Shown: positions 33,037 through 40,601 of the stretch, piece after piece | Layout of the letters: each line of letters opens with the position of its first letter | How positions within the stretch are numbered: position 1 is the stretch's first letter | From: Oscillospiraceae bacterium | GTDB taxonomy: Bacteria; Bacillota; Clostridia; Oscillospirales; Oscillospiraceae | DNA: 64,000 bases | Direction: 5' to 3' | NCBI GenBank assembly: GCA_017535865.1 | Contig: JAFXTM010000001.1 | Span: 62,001-126,000 of the forward strand | Notes under the pieces: model-generated | Database searches by the model: none | What the model saw: the letters and a program-made list of their open reading frames with translations, nothing else | What the model was told of the DNA's origin: nothing | Position numbers and translations under genes: made by a program

Positions 33037-34386
33037 ATGCATACTGCCGCTTCATTCACCGTGCTTTACGTCCCCATGGCTCTGTCCACCTATCATCTTG
33101 AAAGCGCGCAGGGGCGCTTCGAGGCTTCCCGTTCCCTGCTGCGGGAGCTGGAGGGGACTCTCGTCAGCCCGGAAGAGATGCTGCTGAGTCTGGATGGGCT
33201 CCGCGCCTATCTGGACGGCAGGCAGCCCGATCTGATCGTGTTCCAGAACCTGACCTTCGTCAACGCGTCCTATATGGCGGAGGTCCTGCGCCGCTTTGAC
33301 TGCCCGATGCTGCTCTGGACGCTGCGCGAGCCGGTCGTCGACGGGGGCCGCCTGCGTCTCAACTCTCTGACCGGCGCCTATTCCGCCGCCAATACCCTGC
33401 GCGCCTTCGGCGCGCGGCCCTTCGCCTACGTTTTCGGCGCGCCGGAGGAGGCGCGCGTGCGGGAGGAGATCGCCGCCGTGCTGGCCGCCGCCCGGCTCAA
33501 GCGGGAGATGCGCGGGCTGAAAATGGCCGCCGTCGGGCACACGCCGCAGGGCTTCGGCTTCGGCCGCGCGCTGGACGCTGAGCTGATGAGCGTCTTCGGC
33601 GTGGAGCTCGAATCCGTCGAGGCCCGCGAGCTGATGGCCGCCGCCCGGTCGTACTCCGACGAGGACTGCGCGCCCTGGCTGGAAAAGACGCGCCGCGCCG
33701 TCTGCGGACTGGAGAATACCCCGGAGAAAAACCGCCTCGACCACGCGCGGCTGTACCGGGCCTATGCGGAATTTGTACGGAGCCGCGGCATCGGCGCGCT
33801 CGCGAGCCGCTGCTGGCCGGACTTCTTCACGGAATACGGCGCGCCGGTCTGCACGGTGCTGAGCCTGCTGAACGACGAGGGCGTTGCCGCCGCCTGCGAG
33901 GTGGATATCTATGGTGCGCTGTCCATGTGGCTGGGTATGCGCCTGAGCGGCGGACCGGTCTTCTTCGGTGATCCCGTCTCGCTCGACGAGGCAGAGAACA
34001 CCCTCACCTTCTGGCACTGCGGCGCCGCCGCCTGCTCGCTGGCCCGGCGGGATACCGGCGCCGTCGTCGGCGTGCACCCCAACCGCCGGATCGGCCCGGC
34101 CATGGACTTCGGCTGCGAGGCCTTCCCGGAGGCGACGATCTTTCGCATCGGGCGCGAGCCGGACGGCCGCTGCCGCTTCTTTCTCGCCGAGGGCGAGGCG
34201 CTGGACAAGCCCCGGCAGTTCACCGGCACCTCCGTCGTGATCCGGACCGCCTCGCCCTGCCGCGCGCTTGTGGAGCGGAGCGTGCGGGACGGCTTCGAGC
34301 CGCATTTCGTCGTGATCAAGGGCCGCCACGCCCCCGCGCTGGAGGCGCTGGCAAACATGTTCGGCTTTGAGGTCTGCCGGTACTGA
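33037..34386 (+). CDS. L-fucose/L-arabinose isomerase-like protein
   Basis: A 449-residue protein resembling the L-fucose isomerase C-terminal superfamily in size and layout. An N-terminal Rossmann-like half ('TVLYVPMALSTYH', 'DLIVFQNLTFVN') precedes a middle part with 'CWPDFFTEYGAPVCTVLSLLND' and 'AACEVDIYGALSMWLGMRLSGGPVFFGDP', whose Glu and Asp match Mn2+ ligand positions; 'TFWHCGAAACSLA' supplies a His. It probably isomerises an aldose or modified aldose to a ketose, feeding the transketolase opposite. It is a single-gene unit with its own promoter and terminator. GGAGGA precedes the ATG. Confidence 0.72.
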   Translation: MHTAASFTVLYVPMALSTYHLESAQGRFEASRSLLRELEGTLVSPEEMLLSLDGLRAYLDGRQPDLIVFQNLTFVNASYMAEVLRRFDCPMLLWTLREPVVDGGRLRLNSLTGAYSAANTLRAFGARPFAYVFGAPEEARVREEIAAVLAAARLKREMRGLKMAAVGHTPQGFGFGRALDAELMSVFGVELESVEARELMAAARSYSDEDCAPWLEKTRRAVCGLENTPEKNRLDHARLYRAYAEFVRSRGIGALASRCWPDFFTEYGAPVCTVLSLLNDEGVAAACEVDIYGALSMWLGMRLSGGPVFFGDPVSLDEAENTLTFWHCGAAACSLARRDTGAVVGVHPNRRIGPAMDFGCEAFPEATIFRIGREPDGRCRFFLAEGEALDKPRQFTGTSVVIRTASPCRALVERSVRDGFEPHFVVIKGRHAPALEALANMFGFEVCRY

Positions 34387-34409
34387 GACCCACACAAAAA
34401 ACATAGAGC

Positions 34410-34440
34410 AAGGCGGCTCCCGGAGCGGGAGCCGCCTTTT
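34410..34440 (+). terminator. Terminator of the fucose-isomerase-like gene
   Basis: A 12-bp stem (AAGGCGGCTCCC / GGGAGCCGCCTT) with a GGAGC loop and a T-run lies 24 bp after the stop codon. Confidence 0.85.
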
Positions 34441-34472
34441 GTTGTCAGGATCGTTTTTGTCCTGTCCGTGGC

Positions 34473-34608
34473 TCAGAGAGAGGGCGCGGCCTTGCCGGCG
34501 AGATAGCCGAAGGTCACACAGCGCCCGACGGGCAGGCCCATCGTGTCGAGCGAGCAGTCCCCGTCCCCGCAGAGGCCGCCGGTCCTGTCGGGTCTCTGCC
34601 CCGGCCGA
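34473..34608 (-). pseudogene. Remnant of the C-terminus of an FAD-dependent flavoprotein
   Basis: In the 168 bp between the terminator and uxaC the minus strand reads, in one frame ending in TGA at 34475-34473, a peptide including 'TGGLCGDGDCS', 'MGLPVGRCVTFGYLAGKAA'. This matches the end of fumarate-reductase/urocanate-reductase-like flavoproteins, where '(V)TFGRLAG..AA' closes the FAD domain. No upstream part of such a gene is present: UxaC occupies the sequence in front. It is therefore a 3' fragment left by deletion, with no start of its own. Confidence 0.55.
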
Positions 34609-35994
34609 TCAGAGGTCGAAATACCGCTCCGCGTTCTTGACGCAGATGCCCTCGACGATGGTCCGCAGGGCCTTTTCGTCGTTGGCGAACTCGCCGTTTT
34701 CCACCCAGGAGCCGATCAGCTCGCAGAGGATGCGGCGGAAGTATTCATGCCTGGCATAGCTGAGGAAGCTGCGCGAGTCGGTGAGCATGCCCACAAAGCC
34801 GGCCAGGTATCCGTCGGCGGCCAGGGTCGTGAGCTGCTCGACCATACCCGGCTTGTGGTCGTTGAACCACCAGGCGCTGCCGTGCTGCAGCTTGCCCACC
34901 GCCTCGCCGGTCTGAAACGCGCCCATGACCGTGACCAGCGCGGCGTTGTCGTTGGGGTTGAGGGAATAGAGGATCGTCTTGGGCAGCTCGCCGGTGTCGT
35001 CCAGCGCGCAGAGGAAGGCGGCAAGCTCCTTGATCGAGGGCTGGTCGCCGATCGAGTCGATGCCCGCGTCCGGCCCGAGCGCGCGGAAGACGCGGCGGGA
35101 GTTGTCGCGGATGACGCCGAAGTGGAGCTGCATCACCACGCCCAGGCGGCGGTACTCGCGGCCCAGCTCGAGCAGCAGAGCGGTCTTGAACTGCTTCTGT
35201 TCAAGCGCCGTGGGGATCTCGCCCGCGAGGCGCTTCCGGAAGACGGTCTCGACCTCATCCGCCGTCGCCTCGGCATAGGGCACAGCCTCCATGCCGTGGT
35301 CGGAGACCCGGCAGCCGTTTTCGACAAAGAAGGCCAGGCGCTTTTTGAGGACTTCCGCGAGCTGCGCGAAGCTTTTGATCTCACCCAGTCTTGCCAGATA
35401 CTCCAGATACTCCGGCTTCTCGATCCCGAGCGCCTTGTCGGGTCGGTAGCTCGGCAGCACCTTCACGCCGAAGCTCTCGTCTTCGGCGATCTTTTTGTGC
35501 CATTCCAGCGTATCCGCCGGGTCGTCGGTGGTGCAGAGCGCTTTGACGTTCGAGTTCACGATCAGCTTGCGCGCGCTCATCTCCGGGCTCCGCAGCTTCT
35601 CGTTGCAGAGCTGCCAGACGGTCTCGGCGGTGTCGCCGTTCAGGACGCCCTCGTAGCCGAAGTAGTTGCGCAGCTCGAGGTGGCTCCAGTGATAGAGGGG
35701 GTTTCCGACGGCGAGGCCGACCGTCTCCGCCCATTTCTGGAACTTCTCACGGTCTGTGGCGTCGCCGGTGATGAAGCGCTCCTCCACGCCGGCCGAGCGC
35801 ATCAGCCGCCACTTGTAGTGATCGCCGCCCAGCCAGACCTGCGTGATGTTCTCGAATTGCCGGTCCTCGAAGATCTCCTGCGGGCTCAGATGGCAGTGGT
35901 AGTCGATGATGGGCTGGGGCGCCGCGAAGTCGTGATACAGGTGCTTCGCCGTCTCGGTGGACAGCAGAAAGTCCCTGTCCATGAATGCCTTCAT
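34609..35994 (-). CDS. uxaC: Glucuronate/galacturonate isomerase
   Basis: A 461-residue uronate isomerase of the amidohydrolase fold. 'IIDYHCHLSPQEIFEDR' (about 33-49) gives the metal-binding HxH pair, and 'LHFGVIRDNSRRVFRALGPDAG' and 'SDHGMEAVPYAE' are characteristic. It converts D-glucuronate to D-fructuronate (and galacturonate to tagaturonate). The length equals the family norm. It is the last gene of the operon with KdgK, Eda, UxuB and UxuA, which gives a full Ashwell pathway. AAAGGACAG lies before the ATG at 35994. Confidence 0.95.
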   Translation of the reverse strand: MKAFMDRDFLLSTETAKHLYHDFAAPQPIIDYHCHLSPQEIFEDRQFENITQVWLGGDHYKWRLMRSAGVEERFITGDATDREKFQKWAETVGLAVGNPLYHWSHLELRNYFGYEGVLNGDTAETVWQLCNEKLRSPEMSARKLIVNSNVKALCTTDDPADTLEWHKKIAEDESFGVKVLPSYRPDKALGIEKPEYLEYLARLGEIKSFAQLAEVLKKRLAFFVENGCRVSDHGMEAVPYAEATADEVETVFRKRLAGEIPTALEQKQFKTALLLELGREYRRLGVVMQLHFGVIRDNSRRVFRALGPDAGIDSIGDQPSIKELAAFLCALDDTGELPKTILYSLNPNDNAALVTVMGAFQTGEAVGKLQHGSAWWFNDHKPGMVEQLTTLAADGYLAGFVGMLTDSRSFLSYARHEYFRRILCELIGSWVENGEFANDEKALRTIVEGICVKNAERYFDL

Positions 35995-36006
35995 GCTTCT
36001 GTCCTT

Positions 36007-37104
36007 TCAGCGCTTCACGCGCGCGCCCGCGCCGCCCATGATCGCTTCGACCTCCTTGACGCTCGCCATCGTTGTATCGCCGGGCGTCGTCATCGCGAGC
36101 GCCCCGTGCGCCGCGCCGTAATTGACGGCCTGCAGCGGGTCGCCGGTGGTCATCAGGCCGTAGACGAGGCCGGAGGCGAAGGAGTCGCCGCCGCCGACGC
36201 GGTCCATGATCTCCAGTCCGTTATACTCCTTGGACTGGAAGATCTCGCCGTCCGCCCAACAGATGGCCTTCCAGTCGTTGACCGTGGCTGTCTTCACGGT
36301 GCGCAGCGTCGTCGCCACGACCTTGAAGTTCGGGTAGGTCTCGGCGGCCTTGCCGATCATCTTCTTGTAGCCGTCGAGGTTCAGCTCCTTCAGGTTCTCG
36401 TCGTTGCCCTCGATCTCGAAGCCGAGGCAGGCGGTGAAGTCCTCCTCGTTGCCGATCATCACGTCGACGTACCTGGCGACCTCGCGGTTGACCTCGCGCA
36501 CCTTCTCCAGACCGCCGATCGCGCTCCACATGGAGGGGCGGTAGTTGAGGTCGTAGGAGATCACCGTGCCGTACTTCTTCGCGATCTTGCAGGCCTCGAT
36601 GACCGTCTTGCAGCTCTGCTCGGAGAGCGCCGCGTAGATGCCGCCGGTGTGCAGCCAGCGCACGCCCAGCTTGCCGAAGATATACTCGAAGTCGAAGTCC
36701 TCCGGCGTGGCCTGGGAGATCGCGGTGTTGGCGCGGTCGGAGCAGCCCACCGCGCCGCGGATGCCGAAGCCGCGCTCGGTGAAATTGAGGCCGTTGCGGC
36801 AGATGCGGCCGATGCCGTCGGTCTTCTTCCAGTAGATCAGGTCGGTGGACACGCCGCCCTGCTCGATGAAGTCGCACATCAGCTTGCCGACCTCGTTGTC
36901 GGCAAAGGCGGTGATGACGCCGGTCTTCATGCCGAAGCACTTGTGCAGGCCGCGGATGACGTTGTACTCGCCGCCGCCCTCCCAGGCGCGGAAGAAACGG
37001 GCGGTGCGGATGCGCCCCTCGCCGGGGTCGAGGCGCAGCATGACCTCGCCCAGCGATACGGCGTCAAAGCGGCATTCTTCTTTCGGTCTCAGATTCAGTT
37101 CCAT
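36007..37104 (-). CDS. kdgK: 2-keto-3-deoxygluconate kinase (PfkB, copy 4)
   Basis: A 365-residue PfkB kinase, slightly longer than copies 2 and 3 and not their close paralogue. 'VSLGEVMLRLDPGEGRIRTARFF' starts the fold, 'ISYDLNYRPSMW' lies in the middle, and 'DRVGGGDSFASGLVYGL' is the catalytic motif. Located between uxaC and eda, it should phosphorylate 2-keto-3-deoxygluconate to KDPG. This is the best-supported KdgK in the window because every other pathway step is beside it. Confidence 0.92.
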   Translation of the reverse strand: MELNLRPKEECRFDAVSLGEVMLRLDPGEGRIRTARFFRAWEGGGEYNVIRGLHKCFGMKTGVITAFADNEVGKLMCDFIEQGGVSTDLIYWKKTDGIGRICRNGLNFTERGFGIRGAVGCSDRANTAISQATPEDFDFEYIFGKLGVRWLHTGGIYAALSEQSCKTVIEACKIAKKYGTVISYDLNYRPSMWSAIGGLEKVREVNREVARYVDVMIGNEEDFTACLGFEIEGNDENLKELNLDGYKKMIGKAAETYPNFKVVATTLRTVKTATVNDWKAICWADGEIFQSKEYNGLEIMDRVGGGDSFASGLVYGLMTTGDPLQAVNYGAAHGALAMTTPGDTTMASVKEVEAIMGGAGARVKR

Positions 37105-37203
37105 GTGGATCTTATCCTTTCATACAGTTTTCGTTACCGGGCAACCATGTCCGGTCAATCCATGCAGTCGGAAGCGGAATACAGTTCTTTTCCCGGCTTT
37201 CTT

Positions 37204-37851
37204 TCAAGAAGGCCGGCGAGCTTCTTTGACGATCTCCACTGACTTTCTGCAGAGCTCCGTGATCTCGTCCCACTTGTTGCTGTCGATCAGCTCGGCGGTG
37301 ACCATGTAGCTGCCGCCGCAGGCCGCGATGATCGGGCTGGCGAGATACTCCTTCAGGTTTTTGAGGGAGATGCCGCCCGTCGGCATGACCTTGAACATCG
37401 GGAACGGCCCGGAGAGAGCCTTGATCTTGGCGAGGCCGCCGCTCTGCTCGGCCGGGAAGAACTTGATGACTTCGAGGCCGAATTTCAGCGCCTGGTGATA
37501 CTCGCTCGCGGTGGTGCAGCCCGGATAGATGGGGACGCCCTTTTCCTGGGCATAGGCCACGAGCTCGGGATCGAAGCCGGGGCTCACGATGAAGTCGCCG
37601 CCCGCCGCGATCACCGCGTCGATCTGGGCGGTGTTGGTCACGGTGCCCGCGCCGACCAGCATGTCCGGGCATGCTTCTTTCATCAGACGGATGGCGGTGT
37701 CCGCGCCCGCGGCGCGGAAAGTGATCTCCGCCACGGGCACGCCGCCCGCGCAGAGAGCCTTGCCAAGCGCGGCCGCGTCGCGCTCGGGATGGTTGAGCTT
37801 GATGACCGGCACCACGCCGATCGCGGAAATACGCTTGTTCATTTCAGTCAT
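37204..37851 (-). CDS. eda: KDPG aldolase
   Basis: A 215-residue class I aldolase with Glu in 'VAEITFRAAGAD', 'LVGAGTVTNTAQID', Schiff-base Lys in 'LEVIKFFPAEQSGG' and 'MPTGGISLKNLKEYL'. It cleaves 2-keto-3-deoxy-6-phosphogluconate to pyruvate and glyceraldehyde 3-phosphate. Its ATG lies 3 bp after the uxuB stop, with a GGAGGAATG site overlapping that stop, so the two are translationally coupled. It closely resembles the aldolase half of the VOC fusion. Confidence 0.93.
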   Translation of the reverse strand: MTEMNKRISAIGVVPVIKLNHPERDAAALGKALCAGGVPVAEITFRAAGADTAIRLMKEACPDMLVGAGTVTNTAQIDAVIAAGGDFIVSPGFDPELVAYAQEKGVPIYPGCTTASEYHQALKFGLEVIKFFPAEQSGGLAKIKALSGPFPMFKVMPTGGISLKNLKEYLASPIIAACGGSYMVTAELIDSNKWDEITELCRKSVEIVKEARRPS

Positions 37852-37854
37852 GGT

Positions 37855-39411
37855 TCATTCCTCCGTCACAGCTTTGTGCAGCGTCGCGCGGACGGCGCCG
37901 GGGCCGGCGGTCAGCGCGGTAAAGTAAGCGCAGACCTTGTCCGCCAGACCCGCCTCGATAAGATCGACGCCGAAGATCGTCTTGCTGCGCAGCAGGCCCT
38001 CGAGCTTCGCGCAATCGGGTTTTTCGCCGAGCTTCATGTCCCTGACGTAGCTCTGCGCGGTCTCCAGCAGCGGATCCGGGCTCGGCTCAAAGGGCTTCCC
38101 CTCGTCGTCCACGGCCATGAGGTAGCGCAGCCAGCCGGCGTGTACCAGCGGGATCAGCTTGAGGTCCTTCACGTCCAGTGTGTCGGACGCCAGATAGGCC
38201 TTGATCGTCTCGCCGAAGCGGATCGGCAGCTTCTGCGAGGTGTCGGTGGCGATGCGCTGCGGCGTGTCCGGCATGAAGGGGTTGGGGATGCGGACCTTCA
38301 CGACCGTGTCGATGAAGTCCTGCGGCTTGATGATGCCGGGATCGGTCACGACGGGCAGGCCCTCTTTGTAGCCGATGGTCTCCACGAGCTTTCTGAGATC
38401 CTCGTCCTGCATTTCCGCGGAGATCTTTTCAAAGCCCAGCAGACAGCCGTAGACGGCGAGCGCCGTGTGCAGGGGGTTGAGGCAGGTGCAGACCTTCATG
38501 CGCTCGACCTTGTCCACGGTCGCGCGCGCGGTGAAGAAGAAGCCGGCCGTTTCGCGCGGCGGGCGGCCGGTCGGGAAGTCGTCCTCGAGCACCAGATACT
38601 CGCTCTCCTCGGCGTTGACGTAGGGCGCCTTGACCGTGCCGCGGGCATTGCGCACCGGGGCGAAGCCCTCGAGCCCGTCCGCCTCGAGCATCGCGCCGAT
38701 CGTGAGATCGGGGCTCGGGGTGATCTTGTCGATCATCGTCCAGGGGAAGGAGACCTTTTTGCCGTCCTCGACGTAGGCCTTGAAGCCCTCGTCGCCCCAG
38801 GCCTCGGCAAAGGCGGCCATGGCGGCTTTCAGCTTGTCGCCGTTGTGCGAGCAGTTGTCGGTGCTGACCATGGCGATCGGATAAGCGCCGGCCCGATAGC
38901 GCTCGAGCAGGAGCGCCGCGACCTTGCCCATATAGCTCTTGGCTTCCTCCGGCCCGACCGTCAGATCGGCCTTCACGTCCTCGGCTGCGAGACTGTAACC
39001 TTTCTCGGTGATGGTGAAGGTGGCGAGCTGCAGCGAGGGATTGCGGAAGATCTCCTTCATCCGCTCCTCGCCCCCGTAGAGATAGCAGGTCTCCGCCAGC
39101 GCGCCGAGGATGTTCTTCTCCACGCTGCCGTCGGCCTTGAGCGTCACGACGACCGCCAGATCGTCGAAGGTCTCGCCGCCGCGGTTCATGCGCTCGACGG
39201 CGATGATGCCCTTGTCCAGCACGCCCTCGTTCAGCAGCCGCTCGGCGGCCATGCCGTGCAGAGCCTTGAAGATGTTGCCCGCGCCGAAGTGCAGCCAGGT
39301 CGGGTCGGCCTTCGTCCGCTCGACCATGGCCTCGCGGTCATACGCCGGCAGGCGGTAGCCCTTTGCTTCCCACTCGGCCCGGTTTCTCAGCGTCTCGTTG
39401 TTCAGTACCAT
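37855..39411 (-). CDS. uxuB: D-mannonate oxidoreductase / fructuronate reductase
   Basis: A 518-residue member of the long-chain mannitol dehydrogenase family. 'WLHFGAGNIFKALHG' is the NAD-binding loop, 'FTITEKGYSL' a family block, and 'KVCTCLNPLHTALAVYGCLLG' contains the catalytic Lys-Asn-His set. It reduces D-fructuronate to D-mannonate with NADH. Gene order uxuA, uxuB, eda, kdgK, uxaC supports the assignment; tagaturonate reductase activity is possible but no altronate dehydratase is present. Confidence 0.92.
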   Translation of the reverse strand: MVLNNETLRNRAEWEAKGYRLPAYDREAMVERTKADPTWLHFGAGNIFKALHGMAAERLLNEGVLDKGIIAVERMNRGGETFDDLAVVVTLKADGSVEKNILGALAETCYLYGGEERMKEIFRNPSLQLATFTITEKGYSLAAEDVKADLTVGPEEAKSYMGKVAALLLERYRAGAYPIAMVSTDNCSHNGDKLKAAMAAFAEAWGDEGFKAYVEDGKKVSFPWTMIDKITPSPDLTIGAMLEADGLEGFAPVRNARGTVKAPYVNAEESEYLVLEDDFPTGRPPRETAGFFFTARATVDKVERMKVCTCLNPLHTALAVYGCLLGFEKISAEMQDEDLRKLVETIGYKEGLPVVTDPGIIKPQDFIDTVVKVRIPNPFMPDTPQRIATDTSQKLPIRFGETIKAYLASDTLDVKDLKLIPLVHAGWLRYLMAVDDEGKPFEPSPDPLLETAQSYVRDMKLGEKPDCAKLEGLLRSKTIFGVDLIEAGLADKVCAYFTALTAGPGAVRATLHKAVTEE

Positions 39412-39432
39412 TTTTCTTATTCTCCCCTCGTT

Positions 39433-39488
39433 GTAGGGGCGGATATCATCCGCCCGATCGTTGACGGGCGGCAGGTTGCCGCCCCTAC
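39433..39488. repeat. Palindromic REP/MITE-like element
   Basis: A 56-bp double palindrome between uxuA and uxuB: outer arms GTAGGGGCGG / CCGCCCCTAC, inner arms CCGCCCG / CGGGCGG, with an 8-nt loop. Elements containing 'GTAGGGGCGG' occur in many clostridial genomes (recollection, not a search). Only one copy was seen in this window. Confidence 0.7.
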
Positions 39489-39497
39489 GATGTCGGT

Positions 39498-40583
39498 TCA
39501 GGCTTTTTCCTTGTCCATGAGATCCCAGGCGCCCAGCATGTACATGATGCCCAGGGCGCGGTCGTACAGGCCGTAGCCGGGGCGGACGTTGCCCGGCTTT
39601 TCGTCCCAGAGGTGCCGGCCGTGGTCGGGACGGATATAGCCCTCGAAGCCGCCGTCGTGATAGGCGCGCAGGATGTCGAGGATGCCGGTCTCGCCGTCGC
39701 AGTCGCGGTGGCTGGCCTCGGAGAAGTCGCCGTTCGGGAAGTGCTTGACGTTGCGGATATGCGCGAAGGCGATGCGGTCGACGTGCTTCCGGACGATCTC
39801 GGCCACGTTGTTGGCGGGGTTGGCGTTCAGCGAGCCGGAGCAGAGCGTCAGGCAGTTGTACGGATCGTCCACCATTTTGAGGAAGCGGTCGATGCTCTCC
39901 TCATCCACCAGCAGCCGGGGCAGACCGAAGATGTCCCAGGGGGGATCGTCCATGTGGACCGCCATCTTGATGCCGGTCTCGCGGCACACGGGCATGAGCT
40001 TTTCGAGGAAGTACCGGAAGTTGGCCCAGAGCTTCTCCTTGGTCACGTCCTTGTAGGCCTCAAAGAGCTCGTCGAGCTTCGCCATACGCTCGGGCTCCCA
40101 GCCCGGGAAGGTCATATGGTACTTCTCGGTCAGGCCCATGACGTAGTCGGCCATCTCCTTCGGGTCGTCCTGGATCATGTCCTTCTGGTAGAACAGCGCT
40201 GTGGAGCCGTCGCCGACGGGATGGAACATGTCCGAGCGCGTCCAGTCGAAGATCGGCATGAAGTTGTAGCAGATGACCTTCACGCCGAAGGGCGCGAGGT
40301 TGCGGATGGTCTGGATATAGTTTTCGATGTACCCGTCGCGGCTCGGCAGGCCGATCTTGATGTCGTCGTGCACGTTCACGCTTTCCACCACGTCGGCGTT
40401 GAAGCCCGCGGCCCGGATCTCCTCCACCACGGGGGCGATCTCCTCCGGCTGCCAGACTTCGCCCGGCATTTTGCCGTGCAGCGCCCAGACGATGGTGCTC
40501 ACGCCGGGGATCTGCCGGATATCGCTGAGCTTGATCTTATCGTTGCCTTCGCCGTACCAGCGAAAACCCATTTGCATTGGCAT
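39498..40583 (-). CDS. uxuA: D-mannonate dehydratase
   Basis: A 361-residue TIM-barrel enzyme of the UxuA family. 'FRWYGEGNDKIKLSDIRQIPGV' begins the protein; 'MAVHMDDPPWDIFGLPRLL' and 'AFAHIRNVKHFPNGDFSEASHRDCDG' carry metal-binding His/Asp/Cys positions. It dehydrates D-mannonate to 2-keto-3-deoxygluconate. The first of three nearby ATGs (40583) is taken because GGAGG is 8 nt upstream. It sits between the GH31 genes and uxuB, linking glycoside hydrolysis to the uronate pathway. Confidence 0.95.
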   Translation of the reverse strand: MPMQMGFRWYGEGNDKIKLSDIRQIPGVSTIVWALHGKMPGEVWQPEEIAPVVEEIRAAGFNADVVESVNVHDDIKIGLPSRDGYIENYIQTIRNLAPFGVKVICYNFMPIFDWTRSDMFHPVGDGSTALFYQKDMIQDDPKEMADYVMGLTEKYHMTFPGWEPERMAKLDELFEAYKDVTKEKLWANFRYFLEKLMPVCRETGIKMAVHMDDPPWDIFGLPRLLVDEESIDRFLKMVDDPYNCLTLCSGSLNANPANNVAEIVRKHVDRIAFAHIRNVKHFPNGDFSEASHRDCDGETGILDILRAYHDGGFEGYIRPDHGRHLWDEKPGNVRPGYGLYDRALGIMYMLGAWDLMDKEKA

Positions 40584-40601
40584 ACGGTGATCCTCCTTTT
40601 T

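Noticed and set aside
28894..34386. A single plus-strand open frame of about 1,830 codons
   Set aside because: It runs across several real genes on both strands and lacks a domain pattern; only its last 449 codons (from the ATG at 33037) are a real protein. High GC content removes stop codons in shadow frames.
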